Shown piece by piece: positions 34,062 to 43,345 of a stretch of 64,000 bases of DNA. The position numbers and the translations under genes are program-made. Positions within the stretch are counted from its first letter, which is position 1; each line of letters starts with the position of its first letter. The notes under the pieces were generated by a model. The model saw only the letters and a list, made by a program, of their open reading frames with translations. It was not told the DNA's origin and searched no databases. The stretch comes from Labilithrix luteola (GTDB lineage: Bacteria > Myxococcota_A > Polyangia > Polyangiales > Polyangiaceae), in contig NZ_CP012333.1 of the NCBI RefSeq assembly GCF_001263205.1, positions 1,922,001 through 1,986,000 of the forward strand, in the 5' to 3' direction.

Positions 34062-36188
34062 ATGCGTCTGCGCACCTCCAGGGATCTAACGCTCCTTTCT
34101 CTACTGACCGGCCTCGCCGTCAGTGCTCTTGCCTGCGGGCCTGCGGCTCCGGAATCGGCGACTCCTGCACACCAGGACACGACGAGCCCGTCCGCGGCGG
34201 CTGCGAAGCCTGCCACGCCTGCGCGAGGCAAGCCCAAGCTCGGAACGTTCGGCGTCGATCTCGCCGGCATGGATTCCGGGGTGAAGCCGGGCGCGGACTT
34301 CAACGCCTTTGCGGCCGGCAAGTGGATGAAGGACCAGAAGATCCCCTCGGATCGGTCGCGCTGGGGCATGTTCGATCAGCTCCGTGAAGAGTCCGACGCC
34401 AACGTGCGCGGCATCCTCGAGGAGACCGCCAAGACCAAGGCCGCCAAGGGCACCAACGCGCAGAAGGTCACGGACTTCTACGCGGCCTATCTCGACACGG
34501 CGGCCATCGACCAGAAGGGTCTTGCTCCCGCGAAGCCGGCGTTCGACGCGATCGCGGGCGTGAAGACGCTCGACGACGTCGTGAAGGTCATGGCGCGCGC
34601 CGACATTCCGACGAACGGTCCGATCGGCGCGAGCGTCGATCTCGACGAGAAGGATCCCGACCACTACGCGGTCGTCATCGGCCACGCGGGCCTCGGCCTC
34701 CCCGAGCGCGAGTACTACCTGAAGAAGGACAAGCAGTTCGAAGAGATTCGGACGAAGTACGAAGCGCACGTCACGAAGCTGCTCGGTCTCGGAGGCGACA
34801 AGAACGCCGCCGCGAACGCCAAGGCCATCGTCGCTCTCGAAACGAAGATCGCCGAAGCGCACTGGCCCATCGCCGATCGCCGCGAGCGAGACAAGACGTA
34901 CAACCCGCGTACGCTCGCCGAACTGCAGAAGGAAGCGCCCAAGTTCCCGTGGAAGACGTTCCTCGATGCGCAGGGCTACGGCGGCGAGTCGAAGTTCGTC
35001 GTCACCGAAGTCACGGCGATGCCGAAGCTCGCGCAGATCTTCGCCGCCACGCCGGTTGCCACCTGGAAGGCGTACCTCACGTACCACATGCTCCGTGGTT
35101 CGGCCGACGTCCTGCCGAAGGCGTTCGACGACGAGGTCTTCGACTTCGCGGGCCGCACCCTCAATGGACAGCCCGAGCAGCGTGATCGCTGGAAGCGCGG
35201 CGTTGCCTCCGTGAACGGCGCCATGGGCGAGGCGGTCGGCGAGATGTACGTCGCCAAGTACTTCCAGCCGCGCGCGAAGGCCGCGATGGACTCGCTCGTC
35301 GAGAACCTCCGCAAGGGTTATGCGGCGCGCATCGAGAGCGTCGACTGGATGACGCCCGAGACGAAGAAGGTGGCGCTCGAGAAGCTCGCCACGTTCCGTC
35401 CGAAGGTCGGTTATCCCGCCAAGTGGAAGAACTACTCGGCGCTCGAGATCGTCGCGGGCGATGCCTACGGCAACGCGCGTCGCGCGGCGGTTTGGCACCA
35501 CGATTACGAGCGAGCGAAGCTCGGCAAGCCGACCGATCGCGACGAGTGGTTCATGTCACCTCAGACGGTGAATGCCTATTACAACCCGGTGTTCAACGAG
35601 ATCGTCTTCCCGGCGGCGATTCTGCAGCCGCCGTTCTTCGATCCCGACGCCGATCCGGCCGTCAACTACGGCGGCATCGGCGGCGTCATCGGCCACGAGA
35701 TGGGTCACGGCTTCGACGATCAGGGCGCCAAATCCGACGCCAAGGGCGTGCTCCGCAACTGGTGGAAAGATGCCGACGTCACCGCGTTCAAGAAGCGCAC
35801 GGACGTCCTCGCTGATCAGTATTCGAACTTCGAGCCGCTCCCCGGAATCAAGGTGAACGGACGCCTCACGCTCGGCGAGAACATCGGCGACGTCGGCGGC
35901 CTCACCGTCGCGCACCGCGCCTACCAGCTCTCGCTCGACGGCAAGCCTTCGCCCACGGTCGAGGGCTACAGCGGCGAGCAGCGCTTCTTCCTCGGCTGGG
36001 CCCAGGTCTGGCGCACGCTCATCCGCGATCAGGCGCTCCGCAACCAGGTGCTCACCGATCCGCACTCGCCCGCGATGTACCGCGTCAACGGCGTCGTTCG
36101 GAACCTCGACGCCTGGTACGCCGCCTTCGACGTGAAGGAAGGCGACGCGCTCTACCTGAAGCCGGAGAACCGCGTCCGTATCTGGTGA
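34062..36188 (+). CDS. M13-family metallopeptidase (neprilysin-like) lipoprotein
   Basis: 708 residues from ATG 34062, giving a lipobox ALACG (Cys25); the longer frame to 34023 adds only basic residues. The whole chain fits the M13 family in length and order: N-terminal helical domain, NAYYNP before the active site, zinc motif HEMGH at about 544-548 and the third ligand in ENIGDVGGL. These peptidases cleave oligopeptides; as a lipoprotein this one acts on the cell surface or in the periplasm. It ends at a hairpin shared with rsmG. Confidence 0.95.
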   Translation: MRLRTSRDLTLLSLLTGLAVSALACGPAAPESATPAHQDTTSPSAAAAKPATPARGKPKLGTFGVDLAGMDSGVKPGADFNAFAAGKWMKDQKIPSDRSRWGMFDQLREESDANVRGILEETAKTKAAKGTNAQKVTDFYAAYLDTAAIDQKGLAPAKPAFDAIAGVKTLDDVVKVMARADIPTNGPIGASVDLDEKDPDHYAVVIGHAGLGLPEREYYLKKDKQFEEIRTKYEAHVTKLLGLGGDKNAAANAKAIVALETKIAEAHWPIADRRERDKTYNPRTLAELQKEAPKFPWKTFLDAQGYGGESKFVVTEVTAMPKLAQIFAATPVATWKAYLTYHMLRGSADVLPKAFDDEVFDFAGRTLNGQPEQRDRWKRGVASVNGAMGEAVGEMYVAKYFQPRAKAAMDSLVENLRKGYAARIESVDWMTPETKKVALEKLATFRPKVGYPAKWKNYSALEIVAGDAYGNARRAAVWHHDYERAKLGKPTDRDEWFMSPQTVNAYYNPVFNEIVFPAAILQPPFFDPDADPAVNYGGIGGVIGHEMGHGFDDQGAKSDAKGVLRNWWKDADVTAFKKRTDVLADQYSNFEPLPGIKVNGRLTLGENIGDVGGLTVAHRAYQLSLDGKPSPTVEGYSGEQRFFLGWAQVWRTLIRDQALRNQVLTDPHSPAMYRVNGVVRNLDAWYAAFDVKEGDALYLKPENRVRIW

Positions 36189-36209
36189 CGCTCATCGATT
36201 GAACGAGCT

Positions 36210-36255
36210 CGGGTCGCTGGCGTTTCGGCGTACGAAACGCGCCGCCAGCGGCCCG
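36210..36255. terminator. Bidirectional terminator between the M13 peptidase gene and rsmG
   Basis: An 11-bp outer stem (36210-36220 with 36245-36255, one G-U pair) and a 7-bp inner stem (CGTTTCG/CGAAACG) around a 5-nt loop, with one bulge between the stems. The converging stops lie 22 and 18 bases from it. Confidence 0.7.
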
Positions 36256-36272
36256 AACCGGGTGCGATCCGC

Positions 36273-36965
36273 TCAACCCACGCGGCGCAGAACGACGATG
36301 CGACCGGTCGGGGTCGAGATCGTCTTCTCGTGCGTGGCGCTCAGCCGCTCGAGCACGGGCGCGGCTTCGGCGAGCTCTTCGTCGGCGCGCTGCCCCTTGA
36401 TGAGGAACGCGGCGCCGCCCTTACGAATCAAGGGCAGGACGAGCGGAGCAAGCTCGTCGAGACGAGCGACGGCGCGCGCCGTGACCGCGTCGGACACTCC
36501 GCGCAAGTCGAGTTGCTCGGCGCGCTCGGCGCGAACCTTGACGTTCTCGAGACCGAGCGCCGTGCTCACCGTGGAGAGGAAGCCCGCCTTCTTCTTGATC
36601 GACTCGACGAGCGTGAAACGGATGCCAGGGCACGCGATGGCCAGCGGGATGCCGGGGATGCCGCCGCCCGAGCCCACGTCGACCACGCGACCGCCGGCCG
36701 GCACCTCGGCCAGCAGCGGCACGAGGGTCAGCGCGTCGAGCAAATGACGGTCCCATGCCTCGGCAGCGTCACGGACCGCGGTGAGGTTCATGACCTCGTT
36801 CATCGCGAGCAATCGTCCGAGGTAGTCGCCGAGCTTCGCGAGGGTGGCATCGTCGAGGGAGACGCCGATCTCCGCAAGGCGATCGGTGAAGCCCGCTGGG
36901 GGCGCAAGCGGAACGGACGGGGGTGCCTTCAGAGGCGGGCGAGGCGGACGATGCGGGGCGGTCAC
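36273..36965 (-). CDS. rsmG: 16S rRNA (guanine527-N7)-methyltransferase RsmG
   Basis: 230 residues with a Pro-rich N-terminal extension of about 25. The Rossmann methyltransferase core has the SAM site VVDVGSGGGIPGIP near 94-107, then the LVESIKKKAGFL acid loop and ARAVARLDEL, all typical of RsmG (GidB). It methylates G527 of 16S rRNA. The gene is not next to mnmG or par genes here, as it often is elsewhere. Confidence 0.95.
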   Translation of the reverse strand: MTAPHRPPRPPLKAPPSVPLAPPAGFTDRLAEIGVSLDDATLAKLGDYLGRLLAMNEVMNLTAVRDAAEAWDRHLLDALTLVPLLAEVPAGGRVVDVGSGGGIPGIPLAIACPGIRFTLVESIKKKAGFLSTVSTALGLENVKVRAERAEQLDLRGVSDAVTARAVARLDELAPLVLPLIRKGGAAFLIKGQRADEELAEAAPVLERLSATHEKTISTPTGRIVVLRRVG

Positions 36966-37080
36966 GACGTTCCGACGCTACCACGCCCGTCTCCGGACGC
37001 CTGGCATTCCCGAGCGCGAGCATCGCATTGGGCCTCGCAGAGGGCTTTCGTCCGACGCACGGTACGGCTTGCAGCCACGC

Positions 37081-37365
37081 TCAGCGATTGCCCTGCGCTT
37101 CGTAGCAACACGCGCGAGGGTCGCGAGCACGCCGCTTGACGGTGGCCTCCTGATCGAGCGCGCGCACCGGACGGAGCTCGTTCAACGTCGGCCGGCACGC
37201 CTCGAAGGGAAAGGGCCCGCGCTCTTCGGGCCCCGCAGGCGGCGGATCGGCGAGGCAGCCCGTGGCGTCGAGCTCGCCACTCGAGGTCGGACGGCTGCAC
37301 GCGATGCACGCGATGCAGGCGAGGCACGTGAAGATTGCTCCGACGACGACACCCGAGCGACGCAT
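37081..37365 (-). CDS. Small lipoprotein (94 aa)
   Basis: 94 residues with a signal peptide rich in Cys (CLACIACIACS); the lipidated residue is probably the last of these. The mature part has three more cysteines (GCLADPP, FEACRPT, ACCYE) and ends shortly after. It lies 115 bases downstream of rsmG on the same strand. No family assigned. Confidence 0.6.
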   Translation of the reverse strand: MRRSGVVVGAIFTCLACIACIACSRPTSSGELDATGCLADPPPAGPEERGPFPFEACRPTLNELRPVRALDQEATVKRRARDPRACCYEAQGNR

Positions 37366-37510
37366 GGTCCGTGGGACTCTAGCCCATGACGAGGGATGGA
37401 ACCGGCGGCTGCACTCGTCTGTTGACGCGAAGCATTATCTATTATAGCAGACAACCATCCACTATGACGTCGGACCGTACCCGTGGCCGCACGGGGCGAC
37501 GAGGCGAGCC

Positions 37511-37600
37511 GTGCTGAAGCAACTGATGACGATGATCGTCATCGCGGTCGCGATCAGCGTCACGGCGATCGTGCTCCAGGCCATGGGCCACACGCCGTGA
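37511..37600 (+). CDS. 29-residue membrane peptide overlapping the MscS gene
   Basis: GTG 37511 with GAGGCGAG upstream opens a frame MLKQLMTMIVIAVAISVTAI..., a single hydrophobic helix followed by LQAMGHTP. Its TGA overlaps the GTG that can start the MscS gene (GTGA at 37597), a coupling seen between many genes in this window. It is too short for homology arguments; hydrophobicity, ribosome site and overlap are the support. Confidence 0.42.
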   Translation: MLKQLMTMIVIAVAISVTAIVLQAMGHTP

Positions 37601-38721
37601 CGTTTCCGATGTCGACCACGACCGAACCAGCGATCGTCGCGCGAATCCTCGGCCTCATGCAGTGGCAGGTCGGCCTGGCGGTCGTCTTGCTCGCCCTCGT
37701 TGCCTGGCTGCTCGACGTGGCCCTTCGCCCGCGCTGGAGTCCTTCGCGTCGGCGCATCATGTCGGCGCAGTTCGAGAAGCTGCGAGACACCGGTGTGGTC
37801 AGCCTCGGCGTCTGGTTCATGACCGAAGGCCTGCGCAGACTCTCGAGTCCTCCGTGGCTCTCTGGCGCCTTCGGCCTCCTCGTCCTCGTGGCGTGGATGG
37901 TCTTCGGACTGCGCATCGGACGCGTGTTCGTCTTCGAGTGGCTCTTCGCTTCGACCCGCGAAGGCGTGCCCTTGCTGCTCGTCGATCTCTTCACGCTCGC
38001 GGCGTCTCTCTTCGGATTCGGTGCACTGCTCCACGGCGTGTTTCTCGTCGAAGTGACGTCGTTGCTCGCGACCTCCGCGCTCGCCTCCGTGGTCCTCGGC
38101 CTCGCGATGCAAGACACCTTGGGGCATCTCTTTGCGGGGATCTCCTTGCAGCTCGATCGCCCGTTTCGCCTCGGCGATTGGGTCGAGGTGCGCTCGGGTT
38201 CGGAGAAGATCAGCGGGCAGGTCCTCGAAGTGTCGTGGCGCGCGACACTCGTGCTCTCGCTGACCGAGGAGCTCGTGACCATTCCCAACAAGACCGTAGC
38301 CCAGGGCACGATCTCGAACTTCTCAGGGCGAGAACGCCCCTTCGTTCGTAGTCACGTCTTCCGGATACCCCTCGACGCCGATCTCGACGTGGTCAGAGAC
38401 GCGTTGCTCGAAGCCGCTCGCTCCGTGGAAGGGATCGTTGCCGATCCCGCACCGCTGCCGCTCGTCATCGAAACGACCGAGTCGTGGATCGCGGTGAAGA
38501 TGGTGAACTTCCTCACCGACTACGGACAGCAGTTCACCATCGGCGACGCGTTTCATTCGAGCGCACTGCGGCTGTTGCGAGAGCGCGGAATCAAGCTCGC
38601 CACGGCACGACTCCTCGTCGAACGCGAACGAACCGAGCAGGCGGCACTCCCAGCGACGACGTCCAAATCGTCGACGAGGGCGGCGGCAGTTTCGGCCCAT
38701 TCGAAGTCCTCGCCCCCGTGA
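37597..38721 (+). CDS. MscS-family mechanosensitive ion channel
   Basis: 374 residues from GTG 37597 (370 from ATG 37609). Four to five membrane helices fill about 1-190. The MscS pore-lining and beta domain follow: LGLAMQDTLGHLFAGISLQLDRPF and RLGDWVEV at about 185-220, then VTIPNKTVAQGTISNFS. The C-terminal alpha/beta domain reaches about 345 with a Ser/Thr/Ala-rich tail. Such channels open under membrane tension to release solutes during osmotic downshock. Confidence 0.92.
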   Translation: MTFPMSTTTEPAIVARILGLMQWQVGLAVVLLALVAWLLDVALRPRWSPSRRRIMSAQFEKLRDTGVVSLGVWFMTEGLRRLSSPPWLSGAFGLLVLVAWMVFGLRIGRVFVFEWLFASTREGVPLLLVDLFTLAASLFGFGALLHGVFLVEVTSLLATSALASVVLGLAMQDTLGHLFAGISLQLDRPFRLGDWVEVRSGSEKISGQVLEVSWRATLVLSLTEELVTIPNKTVAQGTISNFSGRERPFVRSHVFRIPLDADLDVVRDALLEAARSVEGIVADPAPLPLVIETTESWIAVKMVNFLTDYGQQFTIGDAFHSSALRLLRERGIKLATARLLVERERTEQAALPATTSKSSTRAAAVSAHSKSSPP

Positions 38722-38781
38722 TCCCCTGCCGCTACGGCTCGATCAACGGAGTTGCGCTGTAGCGTGGCTCGAGCGCGTAAG

Positions 38782-39366
38782 ATGGCAATCGTGAGAAGAG
38801 ACATCCGCGTGGAACAGTGCTCGGTGATCGAAGCCGGATGCGACATCGTCGTGAACGCGTCGAACTCCGCCGGCGCCCTCGGAAGCGGAGTCTCCCGCGC
38901 CATCTTCGACGAGTGCGGATGCCTCGCGATGCAAGACGAGGTGCGGACGCGGCTCGAAGAGGACCTCGACGGTGAGCTCGGTCCCGGCGACTGCCTCGTG
39001 ACCTCTGGTGGCACCTCGAAGCGGCTCCGGCACGTCCTTCACGTGGCATCGGTCGATTACGGAGCGGCCGGCAAAGAAGGCATTTCGAACGCGGAGCGTG
39101 TGATGCGCGCAACCGAGGCGGCCCTCGAACGTGCCGCCCAGCTCGGAACGACCGACTCCCCCGCCCGCGTCGCATTCCCGCTTCTCGCCGCCGGACACGG
39201 CGGGCTCACCGCGAGCGTCTCGCTCAAGGCGATGGTCGATGGGATGAAACTCTTCTTCAGGGAAACCCCGGAAGCCTCCATCGGCCGCATCGTCATCGCC
39301 GTCCCCGAGGACGAGAAGTACGCCGTGGCGAAGAGTCACCTCGCGCAGCTGCTCGTCCTTCGCTGA
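38782..39366 (+). CDS. Macro domain protein
   Basis: 194 residues from ATG 38782. Macro-domain motifs: DIVVNASNSAGALGSGVSRAI (ADP-ribose loop), GDCLVTSGG, HVLHVASVDYG and FPLLAAGHGGL. The fold binds ADP-ribose; single-domain bacterial members commonly remove ADP-ribose or deacetylate O-acetyl-ADP-ribose. It follows the MscS gene after 60 bases. Activity on a given substrate is inferred. Confidence 0.92.
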   Translation: MAIVRRDIRVEQCSVIEAGCDIVVNASNSAGALGSGVSRAIFDECGCLAMQDEVRTRLEEDLDGELGPGDCLVTSGGTSKRLRHVLHVASVDYGAAGKEGISNAERVMRATEAALERAAQLGTTDSPARVAFPLLAAGHGGLTASVSLKAMVDGMKLFFRETPEASIGRIVIAVPEDEKYAVAKSHLAQLLVLR

Positions 39367-39481
39367 GGACGCGGGCGGCGCTCGCCTCCCCTCCGTCGTC
39401 CGAGACACGGATGCCGTCGCCATCGCGGCTCCGAATCCCGCCGATTGCTTCTCACGCTGCATCGCGGCATGGTGACCGCGC

Positions 39482-40867
39482 ATGAAGCGGTGGGCGCTCG
39501 TCTTCCTCGCACTGTTCGGTTGCACGCCGAAGAACTCGACCGCGCCAAGTACCGCGCCAGGCACCACGACGAACGCGAACGCGAACGCGCCAAACGATCG
39601 GTCCGTGTTCGTCGTCTCGGTCGATGGCCTGCGCGACGACTACCTGCGCGCTGGGTCACACGCATTGCCTACGCTGCGTGGACTCGTCGCCAGCGGGACG
39701 ACGGCGCGTTCGCTCGTCAGCGTGTGGCCCAGCGTGACGTACCCGGCGCACGCCACGCTCGTGACCGGCGTCACGCCAGCGCGGCATGGGATCGTGAACA
39801 ACGTCGTCTTCGATCCTCTCGCAAAGAACGACGGTGGATGGTTCTGGTACGCGCGTGACCTGCGAGCCGAGACGCTGTGGGACTCCGCACGAAGGGCCGG
39901 CATGGACGTGGCGAACGTCACCTGGCCGGTGACCGTGGGCGCAGACATTCGCTGGAACCTCCCGCAATACTGGCGAGCGAAGAACGTGGAGGACGAGAAG
40001 CTCCTCTGCCAACTCTCCTCGAGCGGCCTCTGTGACGAGCTGCGAACTGCAGGCCTCGAGATCCCCGGCGAGCATCGCCCGGATCGCGATCGCGCGCTTG
40101 CGGCGGCATTCCTCCTACGCACGAAGAAGCCGCGGCTCACGTTCTTGTATCTGCCAGATCTCGATACGGTCGAGCACGAGTACGGCCCCGGGTCCCCGGA
40201 AGCGTGGGCCACACTCGAAAAGACCGACGCTCTGCTCGGCACCATCATCGCGGACGCTCGCGCGAGCGTTCCGAACCTCGCCGTCGTGATCGTCTCCGAC
40301 CACGGCTTCGCTCCGGTGGAGAAGGAGGTCCGACCGAACGTCGTGCTCCGCCGCGCCGGGCTCCTCGAATCGAAGGGCGACGGCGTGGTGCTCGGCAAGG
40401 ACGCCAAGGTGGTGAAGTATCGAGCCGTGACGTGGAGGGCCGGCGGCTCGGCAGCGATCATGGGCGAGCCCAGCGCGAAGCCCGAGGTGCTGTCACTCTT
40501 CACCGAGCTCGCCGCCCATCCGGAGACGAGCGGCATCGCGGAAGTGCTCGACGGCGCACTCGTGGAAAAGCGTGGAGGGTTTCCCGGCGCGCTCGTCGTC
40601 CTCCAGGCCGCTGCCGGCTTCGTCTTCAGCGAACGTTCGGACGAACCGCTGGTGGCTCCGAGCCAATCCAGAGGCACCCACGGCCACGCACCGACGCACG
40701 CGCAGATGGGATGCACGCTCGTGATGGGGGGCGACGGCATCCGCTCGGGCGCAGTCCTCGGCGACGTGGCGATGGAAGACGTGGCCCCGACCATCGCGTC
40801 GCTCCTTGGTTTGCAGCTCCCTCACGCGACGGGAAAGCCTCTTCAGGCAGCGCTCGTCGAGCGCTAG
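39482..40867 (+). CDS. Alkaline phosphatase-superfamily phosphodiesterase lipoprotein
   Basis: 461 residues with lipobox ALFGC (Cys14) and a Thr/Asn/Ala linker. The fold is type I phosphodiesterase/nucleotide pyrophosphatase: metal-binding VVSVDGLRDDYL with the Thr nucleophile in SVTYPAHATLVTG, then YLPDLDTVEHEYG, VSDHGFAPV and the late GTHGHAPTHAQMG. These enzymes cleave phosphodiester bonds in nucleotides or lipids outside the cytoplasm. It stands alone, followed by a gene-free gap. Confidence 0.93.
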   Translation: MKRWALVFLALFGCTPKNSTAPSTAPGTTTNANANAPNDRSVFVVSVDGLRDDYLRAGSHALPTLRGLVASGTTARSLVSVWPSVTYPAHATLVTGVTPARHGIVNNVVFDPLAKNDGGWFWYARDLRAETLWDSARRAGMDVANVTWPVTVGADIRWNLPQYWRAKNVEDEKLLCQLSSSGLCDELRTAGLEIPGEHRPDRDRALAAAFLLRTKKPRLTFLYLPDLDTVEHEYGPGSPEAWATLEKTDALLGTIIADARASVPNLAVVIVSDHGFAPVEKEVRPNVVLRRAGLLESKGDGVVLGKDAKVVKYRAVTWRAGGSAAIMGEPSAKPEVLSLFTELAAHPETSGIAEVLDGALVEKRGGFPGALVVLQAAAGFVFSERSDEPLVAPSQSRGTHGHAPTHAQMGCTLVMGGDGIRSGAVLGDVAMEDVAPTIASLLGLQLPHATGKPLQAALVER

Positions 40868-41038
40868 ACCTACGACGTGGGCCGTAACAGCCGGAGACGA
40901 CGATTCACGGCTGCCAAGAGCTCTACGGGCGACGTGTAGCGTGCCGGAAGCGAACAGGAGCCTTGGAGTCGACATCCAACTTCTCCCATGAGCGCCGTGT
41001 TGACGACGAGCGCAACCACGAAACGACGCACGAGCCCG

Positions 41039-41066
41039 ACGAGCCACGAGCCACGAGCCACGAGCC
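41039..41066. repeat. Four tandem copies of ACGAGCC
   Basis: Four perfect head-to-tail copies of the 7-mer ACGAGCC. The run ends in TCGC and lies in a gene-free stretch. Copy number may vary between strains by slippage. Confidence 0.8.
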
Positions 41067-41163
41067 TCGCTCCTGCGTGCAATTCGTAGGATGAAGTGTC
41101 CGGGGCCGATGTGAGTTTGCGCACGAAGAGACTACGCAACGACGGCCATCGAGGTTTCGCTCG

Positions 41164-41187
41164 GAATCGGTCGAGCTCGTTCGTGCG
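41164..41187. repeat. 24-bp direct repeat, copy 1
   Basis: Begins GAATCGGTCGAG and ends TTCGTGCG; identical to 43346-43369. With one mismatch the match reaches 29 bases (41159-41187 and 43341-43369). The two copies flank the alcohol dehydrogenase and AraC genes. Confidence 0.75.
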
Positions 41188-41218
41188 CTCCAGCGCGAGC
41201 GGCGGGTGCTCCCCCCCA

Positions 41219-42211
41219 CTAGGCGTGCGCGAGGACTGCGCGGTAGCGGACCTTGCCCGCTTCCAGGCGGTCGCGCACGGCGTTGGCTTGGGCGAGCGGG
41301 TAGACTTCGATCGTTGGCTTCACTTTGCCCTTTGCGGCGAGGTCGAGGACCTCACGGAGGTGGCTACGCCTGTCGGGGACGACACCGCGGAATTCGCGGT
41401 GGCCGAGCATCGAGGTGAGAGAATCGATCATGATCGGACCGTCCGCGACCCCCGTGTTGATGAGGCGGCCTCGAGGACGAAGCGCGTCGAAGATCGACCC
41501 GATCTGTTTCGCGGAGTTCGTCGTCGAGATCACGATGTCGGCGCCGCCGGCGCGCTCGAGGACCTTGCCGGGATGGTCGTCCGTCACGAGGACCTCGTCG
41601 GCTCCGAGAGCGAGGAGCTCTGCGCGCTTGTCGCTCTGTCCGGTGATGGCAAAGGTCTCTAGACCGAGCGCACGCGATAGCTGGATGGCGAGATGCCCGA
41701 GCCCTCCGACACCGAGGATGGCGACGCGCTCTCCCGGCTTGGGGCTCGCGTTTCGAAGCGCGCTCATCACGGTATACCCCGCGCAAAAGATCGGCGCCGC
41801 CGCGTCCAGCGCGAGGCCGTCGGGAATGAGCGCGCATCCGGATGCCCACGCGAGCATCAGCTCGGAGTTACCGCCTCCGAGGTCTAGCCAGCTCTGCGCG
41901 GTCGGGCAGGTCTCCCCCGATTGGCAAGAAGGACAGCGACCGCAGCCCTTCTGATACCAGAATACGCCAACACGATCTCCCACCTTCAGATCGGTGACGC
42001 CAGCGCCGAGCTCGACGATTTCGCCCGTCGGCTCGTGGCCGGCGACGATGGGCAGCTTCGCAGAAAAATGACCGCGATGAACGTGCAAATCCGTTCCGCA
42101 CATTCCCGAATAACGAACGCGAATGACGACTTGTCCGGCCTGAGGTCGTGGGTCCGCGACCTCCGTCAGGTTCCATGCTCGATTGGTCTCCGAAATAACG
42201 AGAGCTTGCAT
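41219..42211 (-). CDS. Zinc-dependent alcohol dehydrogenase
   Basis: 330 residues from ATG 42211. MDR-family enzyme with catalytic zinc ligands Cys and His (GMCGTDLHVH, AGHEPTGE), the four-cysteine structural zinc loop (GCGRCPSCQSGETC) and the nucleotide-binding GVGGLGHLAIQ. It oxidises alcohols or reduces aldehydes with NAD(P)H. The ribosome site lies in one arm of an inverted repeat, suggesting translational control. The AraC gene directly upstream on the same strand is the likely regulator. Confidence 0.93.
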   Translation of the reverse strand: MQALVISETNRAWNLTEVADPRPQAGQVVIRVRYSGMCGTDLHVHRGHFSAKLPIVAGHEPTGEIVELGAGVTDLKVGDRVGVFWYQKGCGRCPSCQSGETCPTAQSWLDLGGGNSELMLAWASGCALIPDGLALDAAAPIFCAGYTVMSALRNASPKPGERVAILGVGGLGHLAIQLSRALGLETFAITGQSDKRAELLALGADEVLVTDDHPGKVLERAGGADIVISTTNSAKQIGSIFDALRPRGRLINTGVADGPIMIDSLTSMLGHREFRGVVPDRRSHLREVLDLAAKGKVKPTIEVYPLAQANAVRDRLEAGKVRYRAVLAHA

Positions 42212-42215
42212 TCGA

Positions 42216-42238
42216 CATCCTCCGCTTCTGCGAGGATG
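42216..42238 (-). promoter_or_regulatory. Hairpin masking the alcohol dehydrogenase ribosome site
   Basis: CATCCTC and GAGGATG form a perfect 7-bp inverted repeat around a 9-nt loop. On the transcribed strand the right arm is the Shine-Dalgarno GGAGG, four bases from the ATG at 42211. Pairing would hide the ribosome site. Confidence 0.5.
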
Positions 42239-42304
42239 TTTAGGCACTGGCTGGGACGCGCGCGACGCCAGCTTCTGCGAAGCGGTTGCCGAATCCTGCG
42301 ATAC

Positions 42305-43276
42305 TCACGAGTCGCGAAAATGACGCGCATACTCCCCGGGTGAAGTACCGAAGAGCCCGCGAAAGTCACGCGTGAAATGCGAGGTGCTCTCGTATCCGGC
42401 GCGCGCCGCCGCTTCGCCGACGCGAAGCCCTTCGGCGACCATCAAGGTACGTGCATGATGCAATCGAAGCTGCTTCAGGTAGCGCATCGGACTCACGCGC
42501 GCGACCGCACGAAAGCGATGCGCGAAGTGCGACGGGCTCATCGCGACATGACGCGCGACGTCGTCGACGGAGACCGACCGTTCGACGTTCGAGCGGAGAA
42601 ACTGCATCGCCAACTGAATCTTGTCGGTGTCCGGGGGCTGCCCGACTGCGCTCCGGACCGCCGCCGCCGCGTCCGAACGGAGCAGGCGAAAGACGAGCTC
42701 CTCGACGGCGAGTGGTGCGACCACGCGGCGCTCGAGCGGCTCCTCGAGCGCGCGCAGCAATCGGACCGCGCAATCGAGGATCGGCCTGTCGACCGTACCG
42801 ACGAACGCCGGGACGGTTTCAGCGACTGGCTCGACCTTCTCGTGGGCGAGAGTCAACAACATCTTTGCGATCACGTCGGGCGGAATCGAATAGCAGAACG
42901 CGAGAAAAGGCCTCTCGGGCGTCGCCTCGACCACCTTCCCTTCGAACTCCGCCTCGCCCGTGACCACGAGGTAGCGCGAAGGGTCGTACGTGAAGTCCAC
43001 GCCGCGGTACGACGAAATCTTCTGTCCTTGCGCCACCACGGCGAGGCTCGGCCCGAACGCCTGCCATGTGCGAAAACTGGAGGGATTCGAGATCCGGAGG
43101 AAGAGCAATCCAGGGAACAGAGGATTGCCTGTCTCCCCCTCGCTCGTCGCCGCGCGCGCCACGAGCTCGAGGAGTTCGCCCGCGCGGGCCGCATCCTGAG
43201 CAGCCGCGTGCGGGTTCGAACGAGCCAGAAGGTGCGAGGTCTGCGCCACGTCTCGAGGATACATCGCAGGTGCCAT
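42305..43276 (-). CDS. AraC-family regulator upstream of alcohol dehydrogenase
   Basis: 323 residues from ATG 43276 (ATG 43264 also possible); the frame is open far upstream but that part is not conserved-looking. The N-terminal half is an AraC cupin-like effector domain. The C-terminal HTH pair (about 215-320) has FLRSNVERSVSVDDVARHVAMSPS, then ARAGYESTSHFTRDFRGLFG and PGEYARHFR. This is the AraC subtype that often controls an adjacent alcohol dehydrogenase/oxidoreductase gene. One copy of the 24-bp repeat lies in its leader. Confidence 0.9.
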   Translation of the reverse strand: MAPAMYPRDVAQTSHLLARSNPHAAAQDAARAGELLELVARAATSEGETGNPLFPGLLFLRISNPSSFRTWQAFGPSLAVVAQGQKISSYRGVDFTYDPSRYLVVTGEAEFEGKVVEATPERPFLAFCYSIPPDVIAKMLLTLAHEKVEPVAETVPAFVGTVDRPILDCAVRLLRALEEPLERRVVAPLAVEELVFRLLRSDAAAAVRSAVGQPPDTDKIQLAMQFLRSNVERSVSVDDVARHVAMSPSHFAHRFRAVARVSPMRYLKQLRLHHARTLMVAEGLRVGEAAARAGYESTSHFTRDFRGLFGTSPGEYARHFRDS

Positions 43277-43345
43277 GGAGGTAGCAGGCCCGAAACTGCC
43301 GTAGTGCTGCCGCTTCCTGCGATCGACGACGTATCTCTTGGCTCC

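Larger units (their letters stand above)
40868..41218. other. Gene-free intergenic stretch
   Basis: About 350 bases between the phosphodiesterase and the alcohol dehydrogenase gene ends. It holds the tandem repeat at 41039-41066 and one copy of a 24-bp direct repeat at 41164-41187. No start with a ribosome site and no conserved translation was seen. Confidence 0.6.

Noticed and set aside
37422..37448. Possible TTGACG / TATAGC promoter before the MscS region
   Set aside because: Spacing (15 bases or 12) is wrong for both candidate -10 boxes; too weak to call.
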